Assembly: GCA_904501735.1 (NCBI GenBank)
Contig: CAJGBY010000001.1
Coordinates: 62,001 to 126,000, forward strand
DNA length: 64,000 nt
Direction of reading: 5' to 3'
Source: an uncultured Muribaculaceae bacterium
Lineage (GTDB): Bacteria > Bacteroidota > Bacteroidia > Bacteroidales > Muribaculaceae
The notes under the pieces were generated by a model, which was not told where the DNA came from, did not search any database, and saw only the letters and a program-made list of their open reading frames with translations. Shown in pieces: positions 1-8,609 of the stretch. Position 1 is the stretch's first letter; each line of letters starts with the position of its first letter. The translations under genes and the position numbers were made by a program.

Positions 1-35
1 GCTTTAGCAAGAATTTTATCTGATAGATTTGACAT
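1..35 (-). CDS. N-terminal fragment of a gene leaving the left edge
   Basis: An ATG on the minus strand at 35-33 opens a frame reading MSNLSDKILAK up to the window edge with no stop. A TAnnTTTG promoter box lies about 30 bases upstream, which suggests a real gene start. Eleven residues are too few to name the product. It is divergent from the polysaccharide locus. Confidence 0.45.
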   Translation of the reverse strand, partial: MSNLSDKILAK

Positions 36-63
36 TAATGTAAATATATTTCGAAATCGCTTG

Positions 64-71
64 CAAAGTTA
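64..71 (-). promoter_or_regulatory. Bacteroidota -7 promoter box for the left-edge gene
   Basis: The minus strand reads TAACTTTG, an exact match to the TAnnTTTG box of the Bacteroidota primary sigma factor. It lies about 28 bases from the minus-strand ATG at 35. No TTTG was found at the expected upstream spacing, so the -33 element is weak. Confidence 0.5.
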
Positions 72-273
72 CGAAGAAAACTCCGAAAACTCGTAAAGTT
101 TTCAAAGTTTTCGTGGTGCAAATGTCGGTTATATAATTAAAAAAGGTGAAAACCTACTTTTTGTTTAGCTTTTGTCGATAAAATAGGGGTGTTGTGAATG
201 TGTTAAAGAAAAAGTTTTTTTGGGGGGTAGCGCTTCGCGTAGAATTTTATGCCAAGATATTTATGCTAAAAAG

Positions 274-304
274 TTTGAGTGCTTTAATTATTTTAGTATT
301 TTTG
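274..304 (+). promoter_or_regulatory. Bacteroidota promoter (TTTG-N19-TAnnTTTG)
   Basis: TTTG at 274-277 is separated by 19 bases from TATTTTTG at 297-304, the canonical arrangement for this phylum. Transcription should begin near 310-312, just before the first hairpin of the structured region at 318. It is the best promoter found upstream of the polysaccharide locus and may drive an RNA gene, the locus leader, or both. Confidence 0.65.
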
Positions 305-310
305 TAGATT

Positions 311-460
311 AATTTAGGCTACATGTGCGATGTAGCTTCATGAGACAACTAATGTTTGTCACTGTGATGTGGCGTAAATAAGATGGCAGGAATGAAATCC
401 GCCGACAAGCTAAGTAATTGTGTTTCAGGGCAGTAGAAATATTGGTCTGAGCTGTTTTAT
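311..460 (+). ncRNA. candidate structured RNA or 5' leader of the polysaccharide locus
   Basis: This stretch has no credible open reading frame but holds successive inverted repeats. There is a perfect 7-bp stem at 318-324/330-336, a 5-bp stem at 344-348/356-360, and a 6-bp stem with one bulged A at 385-391/398-403. A two-part stem at 426-433/447-454 is followed by TTTTATTG, which could act as a terminator. A canonical promoter ends 7 bases before the start. It may be a free small RNA (a 6S-like role is conceivable but I cannot recognise it) or a leader controlling the downstream genes. Boundaries are approximate, and the rest of 72-523 shows nothing else I can name. Confidence 0.35.
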
Positions 461-523
461 TGTATATATATCCATAAAACGCCACTTTTGGTGAATAAAA
501 ATAAAATTAGAAGATAGCTGAAA

Positions 524-964
524 ATGATAATAGCAGTCGATTTTGACGGTACAATCGTAGAACATAAATATCCTCTTATCGGAAAGGAACGCCCCTTTGC
601 CATTGCGACTCTAAAGAAGCTACAAGAAGAGGGTAATATACTGATATTGTGGACTGTACGCGAGGGTGAATTGCTTGATGAGGCAGTAGAGTTTTGCCAC
701 AAGCGTGGCTTGGATTTCTATGCAGTCAATAGCAATACTCCCCTCAACGACGAACCCAATGTCCTTGCTAATAAGGAGTTAAATGCATGTAGGAAGGTGA
801 ATGTAGACTTGTTTATTGATGATCGCAATGTCGGTGGGCTCCCAGACTGGGGTGTTATCTACGAAATGGTGCGTAACAACTGGACCTACGACCAATATCT
901 CCACGAAGTCCACAATACACAAAATATACAAAAAAAATCCCTCCTCAAAAAGCTCTTCAAATAA
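524..964 (+). CDS. small HAD-superfamily phosphatase (BT0820-like)
   Basis: The 146-residue protein opens with the HAD nucleophile motif DFDGTI (Asp6 and Asp8). It has a WT motif II near residue 43 and an acidic motif FIDDRN near residue 96. It has no large cap domain, so it belongs with the short soluble HAD phosphatases common in Bacteroides (BT0820-like). The substrate cannot be read from sequence; given the next genes, a sugar phosphate or nucleotide is plausible. The gene lies between the promoter/leader region and wzx, with only 6 bases to the next start, so it is probably the first gene of the operon. Confidence 0.8.
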   Translation: MIIAVDFDGTIVEHKYPLIGKERPFAIATLKKLQEEGNILILWTVREGELLDEAVEFCHKRGLDFYAVNSNTPLNDEPNVLANKELNACRKVNVDLFIDDRNVGGLPDWGVIYEMVRNNWTYDQYLHEVHNTQNIQKKSLLKKLFK

Positions 965-970
965 CAAGAA

Positions 971-2518
971 GTGCATAAATATAGAATGCAACAAGAATCA
1001 AGAGTAAAGAAATCATTGCTGAATGCACGTGTCAATTTGATATTTTACTTTTTGACATTGGCATTATCTTTTTTCTCAAGAAAGATTTTCCTGGATTGTC
1101 TTGGGGCTGATTTTATCGGCTTGACAGGGACATTAGGAACTCTTTTAGGCTTTTTGAATTTGGCTGAGTTGGGGATAAGTACAGCAATTGGATATGTGCT
1201 TTATAAACCACTTTTTGATCAAGACAAAGAAAAGATAAATGAGATAATATCGGTTTTCGGCTATTTGTATAGATGGATAGGCTTAATAATCCTGTTTGGA
1301 GGCTGTGTATTGGCTGTGTTCTTGCCGTTGATATTCCCAAATACAGAATTTGAATACGGAATTATATATTTTGCGTTTTTCTCATTCTTGGTATCGTCGC
1401 TAATTGGTTATTTTATCAATTATCGTCAAACGCTATTAGGAGCTGATCAAAAAAATTATGTAGTAACGGCATATTTTCAAACAGCAAATATCATCAAGGT
1501 GCTTATTCAGATGGCATCGGCTTATTACACAGGTAGTTATTATTTGTGGGTGGTGATTGAACTGACTTTCGGTGTAATCTATTCAATAATTTTGAATTGG
1601 AAGATAAACCAAGTGTATCCATGGCTGAAAAGTGAAGTAAAAAGTGGCAAAGAGTTGCGCAAGAAATATCCAGAGGTGATGAAATACACAAAGCAACTAT
1701 TTGTGCATAAATTGGGGTGTGTAGTACAATTTCAAACAACTCCTTTTTTGATTTATAGTTTTGTGTCGTTACCTATGGTTGCATTATATGAGAATTATAC
1801 AATAGTGATGACCAAGATATCTCAATTACTTTCGACTGTATTAGGAAGTACTGGTGCTGGTGTTGGTAATCTTATTGCGGAAGGTGATGGCGTTAAGACA
1901 CAAAAGGTTTATTGGGAGCTAATGACAATTAGATTTCTTGTTGCCAGTGTGTTTGTATTCTCAATCTATCATTTATTGCCACTGTTTATAGAACTGTGGA
2001 TTGGTAAAGAATATATATTATCCCAATATGTGTTAATACTAGTGTTAGCCTCATTTTTCTTAGGATTAGTAAGAGGAACGACCGATGAATTTATTAATGG
2101 CTATGGTTTGTTCTATGATGTATGGGCTCCGTTCGTTGAGTCAATATTATTTATTGTTATAGCAATAATAGGAGGTTCTTTGTGGGGATTAGAAGGAATT
2201 CTTTTAGGGGGGATAATCAGTACGTTGGTTATCATTTACGGATGGAAACCATATTTTTTGTTTTCAAAAGGATTTAAACTCTCGGTGTGGCAATATTGGA
2301 AAGTGCTTTTGAAAATGATGTCATTAGTAGCACTGTCGTATTATCTTGTGTCATTATTGTTGGATAATGTTATAAAATTCGAGTATAGTTGTGGCTGGTG
2401 GAATTGGATTTTATATTCAATAATCATTACAGCATTAATATTTGTGGTGATAAGTATAATCTTTTTTATCTCAATATCAGAGATGCGTTCATTTATAAAA
2501 CGATTTATTCATGCCTAA
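971..2518 (+). CDS. Wzx-type polysaccharide flippase (MATE/MOP superfamily)
   Basis: A 515-residue polytopic membrane protein with about 12-14 hydrophobic segments over its whole length and no soluble domain. It resembles the oligosaccharide flippases that move undecaprenyl-linked repeat units across the inner membrane. The annotated start is GTG at 971; an ATG at 986 is equally possible and would shorten it by five residues. Its end overlaps the next glycosyltransferase start by eight bases, so the two are translationally coupled. The neighbouring glycosyltransferases, polymerase and Wza/Wzc export genes fit a Wzx/Wzy-dependent pathway. Confidence 0.85.
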   Translation: MHKYRMQQESRVKKSLLNARVNLIFYFLTLALSFFSRKIFLDCLGADFIGLTGTLGTLLGFLNLAELGISTAIGYVLYKPLFDQDKEKINEIISVFGYLYRWIGLIILFGGCVLAVFLPLIFPNTEFEYGIIYFAFFSFLVSSLIGYFINYRQTLLGADQKNYVVTAYFQTANIIKVLIQMASAYYTGSYYLWVVIELTFGVIYSIILNWKINQVYPWLKSEVKSGKELRKKYPEVMKYTKQLFVHKLGCVVQFQTTPFLIYSFVSLPMVALYENYTIVMTKISQLLSTVLGSTGAGVGNLIAEGDGVKTQKVYWELMTIRFLVASVFVFSIYHLLPLFIELWIGKEYILSQYVLILVLASFFLGLVRGTTDEFINGYGLFYDVWAPFVESILFIVIAIIGGSLWGLEGILLGGIISTLVIIYGWKPYFLFSKGFKLSVWQYWKVLLKMMSLVALSYYLVSLLLDNVIKFEYSCGWWNWILYSIIITALIFVVISIIFFISISEMRSFIKRFIHA

Positions 2519-3443
2519 GATATCGGTTATTGTACCAGTATATAATACAGAGAAGTATTTGCATAGATGTGTTGATAGTATATTGGCACAAACGTATACG
2601 GATTTTGAGTTATTGTTGATCGATGATGGCTCAACTGATGGCTCTGGTGCTATATGTGACGAATTGGCTCAAAAAGACTCTCGTGTGCGAGTTTTTCACC
2701 AAGAAAATGGAGGGGTGACCAGTGCGAGAAAGCTAGGAGTAAAAAAATCAAGAGGTGATTATATTTATTTTGTGGATTCGGATGATTCTATTTATAATAA
2801 TGCTTTAGATGTAATTTATGCTTGCATGACAGATGAATATGATTTGGTAGTTTCAAATTGTATTCAAGATGAAAGTATAACATGCAATGAATATTTTAGA
2901 AGGTTGTTGTTGAATAATCTATATAAGGCACCTTGGGGTAAACTTTATAGAGTTTCATTGTTAAAAGATTACTATGTTTTTGAAACATCGCGATACTTTA
3001 ATGTGGGAGAAGATTTTATTATGCAGTTGAGAATGTTAAAGAATATGCATAATAAGATTCGTTTAATAGCTTCATCGGGTTATTATTATAGAGATAATAG
3101 AATGTCAATTAGTAATACATTTAAGCCAACACTTGAGTATGAAAAAGCAATGATAAAAGAAGTTGGTGGGATTGTTAAAAGTCTTCCTGCAAGATATAAT
3201 GTTGAAAAATATTATTTAGATTTCAGATTAATATGGTTAGCAGGAATGATGGGCTTGCGATATAATATTAATTATAATGAAAATTGGATAAAAGAAATTG
3301 TTTCAGATAGTAAGAATAAACAATTAAATGTGAAACAAAGATTGGTTATAGGAGCTATAAAAGTTCCTGTTTTAAGATATATATTTGTTGCTGAGAAGAA
3401 ATTAAGAGGAATTGTTCGAAATGTTTTAAATAAAATTAAATGA
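2511..3443 (+). CDS. family 2 glycosyltransferase
   Basis: A 310-residue GT-A fold enzyme. The N-terminus carries SVIVPVYNTE and the donor-binding IDDGSTDGS segment near residue 38; the DSDDS (DxD-type) metal/nucleotide site is near residue 90. It should add one sugar to the growing lipid-linked repeat unit on the cytoplasmic face. Donor and acceptor cannot be inferred. The gene overlaps wzx by eight bases and the next GT2 by four (ATGA), so it sits in a tightly packed operon. Its DNA is markedly AT-rich. Confidence 0.88.
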   Translation: MPKISVIVPVYNTEKYLHRCVDSILAQTYTDFELLLIDDGSTDGSGAICDELAQKDSRVRVFHQENGGVTSARKLGVKKSRGDYIYFVDSDDSIYNNALDVIYACMTDEYDLVVSNCIQDESITCNEYFRRLLLNNLYKAPWGKLYRVSLLKDYYVFETSRYFNVGEDFIMQLRMLKNMHNKIRLIASSGYYYRDNRMSISNTFKPTLEYEKAMIKEVGGIVKSLPARYNVEKYYLDFRLIWLAGMMGLRYNINYNENWIKEIVSDSKNKQLNVKQRLVIGAIKVPVLRYIFVAEKKLRGIVRNVLNKIK

Positions 3444-4408
3444 AGCCTAAAATTTCAGTAATTGTACCTGTCTATAATGTGGAGGAGTGGATAGAGCGTT
3501 GTGCTCGTTCACTCTTTGAACAAACATTAGATGATATAGAGTATATTTTTATAGATGATTGTTCGACAGATAAAAGTATACAGGTTTTGAAAAGTGTTAT
3601 AGAACAATATCCATTGTTGCAACAAAATATACATATAGTAATAAATAATCAAAATATAGGACCTTCTGCTACTAGAAATAAAGGCATAAAAATATCTAAT
3701 GGGGATTATATAATATTCTGCGATTCGGATGACTATTTAGAGTTAAATGCTTATGAACTATTGTATAATGAAGCCGTAAAAGATTCTTTTGATATAGTAG
3801 CATGTGGTGTGTATGTAGATAGTTCATCAAATCAAGAGATTAAATTATTTAAGTCAAAGGAGAACTTAGCAGTTGATAGCTTATATGATATAAGAAAACT
3901 TGAGGGAACGTTATATTCTTCGGCGTGGAATAAGTTGGTGAAGCGAGAATTGTTTGTAAACCACGCGATATATTTTCATGAAGATGTAAAAATGTGGGAT
4001 GACTTATATCTTATGTTTCAATTACGATATTTTGCCAACAAAACTTCAATTGTAAATTTACCATTGTATCATTATGTACAACACGAAAATTCTTTAATAA
4101 GATCAAATGTAAAAGATAAGCATGAAAGCCAATTAAGATGTGCTCATTTAATTGAAGATTTTGTTGAAAAACAAAATGAGTGTAACCAATTTAAGAAGGT
4201 GGCCAATTTCCTGAAATTTCGTGCTAGCGATATGTTATTTTGTGATGAATATATCAATAATTGGATATTGAATGCCCAAAAATATAATATAATCCAGTTC
4301 CTTTCTTTTTATGGAAGCGCAAGAATCTTGTTGTATTATATTGTGAAAATGGTAGGGATTAATGGATGGAATTTCTTGAAAGTTTATAAAAGATTAAAAG
4401 GATATTAG
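3440..4408 (+). CDS. family 2 glycosyltransferase
   Basis: 322 residues with the GT2 signature SVIVPVYNVE, the IDDCSTDKS donor segment and the CDSDDYLE acidic metal site. The start ATG overlaps the previous stop (ATGA). It is clearly paralogous to the GT2 at 8610-9596: both share an IERC segment, the EQTLDD segment and a CDSDDY site. The sugar specificities are unknown. The gene is AT-rich like its neighbours. Confidence 0.88.
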   Translation: MKPKISVIVPVYNVEEWIERCARSLFEQTLDDIEYIFIDDCSTDKSIQVLKSVIEQYPLLQQNIHIVINNQNIGPSATRNKGIKISNGDYIIFCDSDDYLELNAYELLYNEAVKDSFDIVACGVYVDSSSNQEIKLFKSKENLAVDSLYDIRKLEGTLYSSAWNKLVKRELFVNHAIYFHEDVKMWDDLYLMFQLRYFANKTSIVNLPLYHYVQHENSLIRSNVKDKHESQLRCAHLIEDFVEKQNECNQFKKVANFLKFRASDMLFCDEYINNWILNAQKYNIIQFLSFYGSARILLYYIVKMVGINGWNFLKVYKRLKGY

Positions 4409-4411
4409 AAA

Positions 4412-5362
4412 ATGGTAGGAATATTAATTCTGAATTACAATAATACCAAAGATATAAAGGAGTGTATAGATAGCATTGTTGATAAAATTGATTTATCGGC
4501 AGTGAAACTTCTTGTGGTAGATAATGGATCGACAAAGGACAATTATCTAAATGTGGGGTGTTATCTGAAAGAAAAATTTAAGAATGTTCAGGAGGTATTG
4601 CAAGATGATACAATCTCAAACTTAGCACAGGTGTCATATTTAAGGCTTGAACGAAATTTGGGATATGCAAGAGGAAATAATGCTGGACTTGAATTTTTAT
4701 ATCGTGATTCGGATGTAAATTATGTAATGGTATTAAATAGTGATATAATTATAACAGAGGATTTTCTACCAATATTAAAAGATTATATTAAGATGCATGA
4801 CAATGTAGCTGTAGTAAGTCCGTTGCTATATAATAGAGAAGGTGAAATTGATCACTGTTGTGCAAGAAAAGCTTTGTCAAAAGACGTTTTAATAAAAACA
4901 TTTTCATATTTGCAGAATAAAGAATATTTGAAAGCTCTGCATACACAGAAAATATTAAAACAAAATAAAGATATTAACTTAAATATTCCGATTGATATAG
5001 AATTGCCTTCAGGTTCATGTATGATGTTCAAGAACGATATCTTACAAAAAATAGGTGGCTTTGACCCCAATACGTTCTTGTATTATGAGGAAAATATTTT
5101 ATATCGAAAGATAAATAATATAGGAATGAAATGTGTCTTATTGCCAATGGTCTCATGTATTCATACTGGAGGGGCAACCACAACATCAATGAAAACAGCA
5201 TATTTTTTAAAGAAATGTAATTACGAATCAGTGTTATACTATTTAAAGACATATGAGAAATGTTCGAGAATAGAATTGTATTATGTAATTATAACAGCTT
5301 ATTTAAGGCTGTTTAGATTGTGGCTTGGGAAAAAATATAAAGAAATTTTCAAAAATAGATAA
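4412..5362 (+). CDS. family 2 glycosyltransferase, rhamnosyltransferase-like
   Basis: 316 residues. The N-terminus ILILNYNNTKD, the VVDNGSTKD segment, the NLGYARGNNAGL segment and the VLNSDI acidic site are typical of the WcaA/RfbF-like GT2 subgroup, which includes many rhamnosyltransferases. A FDPNTFLYYEE segment in the C-terminal half is also typical. The rhamnosyl assignment is inference from subgroup resemblance only; no dTDP-rhamnose genes are in the window. The start lies three bases after the previous stop. Confidence 0.85.
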   Translation: MVGILILNYNNTKDIKECIDSIVDKIDLSAVKLLVVDNGSTKDNYLNVGCYLKEKFKNVQEVLQDDTISNLAQVSYLRLERNLGYARGNNAGLEFLYRDSDVNYVMVLNSDIIITEDFLPILKDYIKMHDNVAVVSPLLYNREGEIDHCCARKALSKDVLIKTFSYLQNKEYLKALHTQKILKQNKDINLNIPIDIELPSGSCMMFKNDILQKIGGFDPNTFLYYEENILYRKINNIGMKCVLLPMVSCIHTGGATTTSMKTAYFLKKCNYESVLYYLKTYEKCSRIELYYVIITAYLRLFRLWLGKKYKEIFKNR

Positions 5363-5370
5363 ATAATTAT

Positions 5371-6294
5371 ATGAATATAGTACCTATAGCATTTGCGTTT
5401 GATAATAATCTGGTGATGCCAGCATGTGTGTGTATCTCTTCCTTGATGATGAATGCAAAGGAAGATACTTTCTATGATATATTTATCCTACATTCGGCAT
5501 CGGAAAATCTTGATAAATCAAATTTAGATAAGATTCCACAATACTATAAAAATTGTAGGATTCAATATAGAACAGTGGGAGACGAATTTGATAACGCATT
5601 TGAGATTAGGGGAATTACTACTCCGGCATATTATCGTTTGCTAATACCTGAATTGATTCCAGAATATGATAAAATTTTGTATTCAGATGTAGATGTAATA
5701 TTCCGAAGTGATTTATTGCATTTTTATAATATCGACTTAACTGGGTTTTATTTTGCCGGTGTTGATGTTGGATTATCATTAAGACCAGATATATACAATT
5801 ATGCGAAAACTGTTATAAAAATAGATGTCACAAAGGGCTATTATTATTCAGGGAATCTTCTCATTAATTCAAAAAAAATGATACAAGATAAAATATTAGA
5901 TAAATTTAAGCAGTTAGGTAAAAATAAATATAAATTTCAAGATCTAGATATATTAAATATTGTATGTAATGGTTATGTAAAAGCATTAACGCCAGAATTT
6001 TGTCTTACGAATTATTTTTATGAGTTGTGTCTAACTGAAAAATATAAAGTCGAAACTTTATATTCAAGAAATGTTATTGAGAAAATTTTAAAGAAAGGGA
6101 TATTACATTATAATGGAGCAAAGCCATGGAATGCAATATGCTATAATCAAGACATTTGGTGGGAATATTATAGGAAATCTATATTTAATGATGAAAGTTT
6201 TGTATATCAATACTATAATAATTGTGTTAATGCAATTGAGCATTGGTCTTTTGTGAAAAGGGTAAAACATATATTTCGTTATTTTCTTAAATAA
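5371..6294 (+). CDS. family 8 glycosyltransferase (LPS-type)
   Basis: 307 residues. The start IAFAFDNN, an internal SSLMMNA segment and the SDVDVIF DxD metal-binding motif near residue 108 match family GT8, retaining galactosyl- or glucosyltransferases such as those of LPS core synthesis. A C-terminal HYNGAKPWN segment is also characteristic (H and G residues near the active site). It should add a hexose to the repeat unit. It is the only GT8 in the locus. Confidence 0.88.
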   Translation: MNIVPIAFAFDNNLVMPACVCISSLMMNAKEDTFYDIFILHSASENLDKSNLDKIPQYYKNCRIQYRTVGDEFDNAFEIRGITTPAYYRLLIPELIPEYDKILYSDVDVIFRSDLLHFYNIDLTGFYFAGVDVGLSLRPDIYNYAKTVIKIDVTKGYYYSGNLLINSKKMIQDKILDKFKQLGKNKYKFQDLDILNIVCNGYVKALTPEFCLTNYFYELCLTEKYKVETLYSRNVIEKILKKGILHYNGAKPWNAICYNQDIWWEYYRKSIFNDESFVYQYYNNCVNAIEHWSFVKRVKHIFRYFLK

Positions 6295-6301
6295 ATAAAT
6301 A

Positions 6302-7450
6302 ATGAATGTAGCAAATAATAAGGATTGTTATGGTTGTGGCATTTGTGCTATTGCATGTCCACTTCATATTATAACGATGCATCATAATGAAGATGGGTTT
6401 TATGAGCCTAAGGTAGACTTAAATAAGTGCATAAATTGTGGTTTATGCACATCGGTATGTTCATTTAATGATACAAGGCTATATGATATAGGATCCAATA
6501 AGATACTAAGTTATGCTTCATGGAGTAAAAATGAAGAAAATCGTTCTAAAAGTTCTTCTGGAGGTGTAGTGTATTCAATAGCAAGGCAATTAATAGATGA
6601 TGGGTACAAAATCTGTGCGGTCAAATATAATGTGGATAAACGCCGAGCAGAACATTTTATAGCATCATCACCAGAAGAGTTAGAGGCTTCTATCGGGAGT
6701 AAATATATTCAAAGTTATACATTAGATGGACTAACTTCAATAAACGGGTCCGAAAAGTATGTAATAATAGGAACTCCGTGTATGATAGATTCTGTTAGAC
6801 GATTGATTAATATCAAACGACAAGAAGAACGTTTTTTATTAATAGATTTCTTTTGTCATGGCGTTCCTTCATCAATTTTATGGAATAAATATGTGGATGT
6901 GCAAGAGGCATCTATTGGCCCAATTAAAGAAGTGTCATGGCGTCATTCTGATAAAGGATGGCATGATTCGCTGAAAATGCATTTAGTCGCAGATGAGATT
7001 TATAATGGTGGATTAAGTCAAAATGACATATTTTATCAGCTGTTTTTAGGCGATTATTGTTTGGGCAAAGCATGTTATAAAAAATGTAAATTTAAGATGC
7101 AAAATACATCTGCAGATATAAGAGTTGGAGACTTATGGGGAAAAACATATTCAAAGTATAAAGATGGTGTAAGTGGTGTGCTATTAATTACAGAAAAAGG
7201 TAAAGAAATATTTTTAAGTATTCAAGATCTTTTTTCAAAAGAGGAATCGATAGATGTTGTGATGGAAGGGCAAATGCATAAATCGCCATCATGTCCATTG
7301 GTGCGATCTTATTTGTTGAAAATAATGAAATGGGGTGGTAGTAATTTTAAAAAAGAACGTTTTATAATAAAAATAGATACTATGTTGAAGAAAATAGTAA
7401 AATTATTATTTAATCCCTGTGTTGTAATTAGAAATAGATTTATTAAATGA
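6302..7450 (+). CDS. 4Fe-4S protein, coenzyme F420 hydrogenase/dehydrogenase beta-subunit family
   Basis: 382 residues. The N-terminus carries two CxxCxxCxxxC ferredoxin motifs (CYGCGICAIAC and CINCGLCTSVC, residues about 9-50), binding two [4Fe-4S] clusters. An FrhB-like region follows, with GTPCMID and FFCHGVPS segments and a CxxxCxxC-like group near residue 258. Proteins of this type recur beside polysaccharide pyruvyl transferases in EPS loci, exactly as here: the next gene overlaps by four bases. The reaction is not established; it may reduce or rearrange a sugar or pyruvyl group. This organism is not expected to make F420, so the name reflects fold only. Confidence 0.82.
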   Translation: MNVANNKDCYGCGICAIACPLHIITMHHNEDGFYEPKVDLNKCINCGLCTSVCSFNDTRLYDIGSNKILSYASWSKNEENRSKSSSGGVVYSIARQLIDDGYKICAVKYNVDKRRAEHFIASSPEELEASIGSKYIQSYTLDGLTSINGSEKYVIIGTPCMIDSVRRLINIKRQEERFLLIDFFCHGVPSSILWNKYVDVQEASIGPIKEVSWRHSDKGWHDSLKMHLVADEIYNGGLSQNDIFYQLFLGDYCLGKACYKKCKFKMQNTSADIRVGDLWGKTYSKYKDGVSGVLLITEKGKEIFLSIQDLFSKEESIDVVMEGQMHKSPSCPLVRSYLLKIMKWGGSNFKKERFIIKIDTMLKKIVKLLFNPCVVIRNRFIK

Positions 7451-8568
7451 AGAAAATAGGTATCATAACAATGCATAGAGTGCTGAATTATGGCTCCTCT
7501 TTGCAAGCCTATGCACTTTATCTAAAAATTAAGCATATTGGATATGATTGTGAGATAATAGATTACCAGTATCCCAATGAATATCATCAAAACGAAAAAA
7601 ATAAAAAAACGATTAAAGATAGAACATTGTTTTTCTTGTTAAGAGTAGCTTTTTTTATTCTATATCGTGGACGACTTCAGAAAAAGAGATTTGGAGATTT
7701 TTTTCGTAAAAATATTGTATTAACAAGAAATTACGAAAATAGGGAAGCTTTGTATAGTAATCCTCCTAAGTGTGATATATATATGGCAGGCTCTGATCAA
7801 GTGTGGAATCCAAATTCAATGAAGGGCGATTCGGTGTTTTTTTGTGATTTTGCTGGCAATAATAAAAAGGTTTCATTTGCATCAAGTTTTTCTGTGTCGA
7901 GTATTCCAACTGAATATGAGGAGATTTATAAAAAGAATCTCGCATCATTTGCTCATATTGGGGTAAGAGAATCAAATGGAGTTACGATGGTGAATTCGTT
8001 GGTTAATAAAGAAGCAACGGAAGTGTGTGATCCAACTTTATTGTTGACAAAAAATGAATATCAAGCATTAGCTGGTGAATCGGAAATAAAAATAAAAAAA
8101 CCATATATATTGGTATATGCGTTATCGTATGCTTTTAAACCTTATCCTGCATTGGATTCTGTGGTTGAAAATATAAGAAAACAAACAAAGATGAACGTGG
8201 TATATCTTCATGTGAATAGCATTGATCATTATCATATAGGGCATTCAATAACATCAGCAGGTCCGAATGAGTTTGTTCGATTGTTTATGGATGCATCTTT
8301 TATTGTAACAAGTTCCTTTCATGGAACAGCATTTGCGATAAATTTCGAGAGACCATTTTATTCAATAATTCCTAATGAAGCAACTGATGATAGCCGTATA
8401 TATTCGTTGTTAAAGAAAGTAGGAGCAGAAACTCGTTGCGTAATGTCTTCTCAAAAGATAGATTCAGATTTGTCGATTGAGATGGATTATAAGAACGTAT
8501 CAGAACGATTGTCGAAATATAGAGAAGAATCGATAGCTTTCTTAAAAAAAGAGCTATCATCTGAATGA
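7447..8568 (+). CDS. polysaccharide pyruvyl transferase family protein
   Basis: 373 residues. IGIITMHRVLNYGSSLQAYAL at the N-terminus, the AGSDQVWNP motif near residue 115 and the SSFHGTAFAI motif near residue 282 define the pyruvyl transferase family (CsaB/WcaK-like). The family transfers pyruvate from PEP to a sugar to form a ketal, giving an acidic polysaccharide. The ATG overlaps the stop of the Fe-S protein, so the two are very likely co-translated and functionally linked. Confidence in the family is high; the actual acceptor sugar is unknown. Confidence 0.87.
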   Translation: MKKIGIITMHRVLNYGSSLQAYALYLKIKHIGYDCEIIDYQYPNEYHQNEKNKKTIKDRTLFFLLRVAFFILYRGRLQKKRFGDFFRKNIVLTRNYENREALYSNPPKCDIYMAGSDQVWNPNSMKGDSVFFCDFAGNNKKVSFASSFSVSSIPTEYEEIYKKNLASFAHIGVRESNGVTMVNSLVNKEATEVCDPTLLLTKNEYQALAGESEIKIKKPYILVYALSYAFKPYPALDSVVENIRKQTKMNVVYLHVNSIDHYHIGHSITSAGPNEFVRLFMDASFIVTSSFHGTAFAINFERPFYSIIPNEATDDSRIYSLLKKVGAETRCVMSSQKIDSDLSIEMDYKNVSERLSKYREESIAFLKKELSSE

Positions 8569-8609
8569 ATTGTTGATACTTTATAAGATTTTAGTGAGAT
8601 ATTTTGTGT

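Noticed and set aside
524..964. A Wzb-type phosphatase partner for Wzc
   Set aside because: The motifs (DFDGTI, FIDDRN) are those of HAD enzymes, not of low-molecular-weight or PHP-type tyrosine phosphatases.
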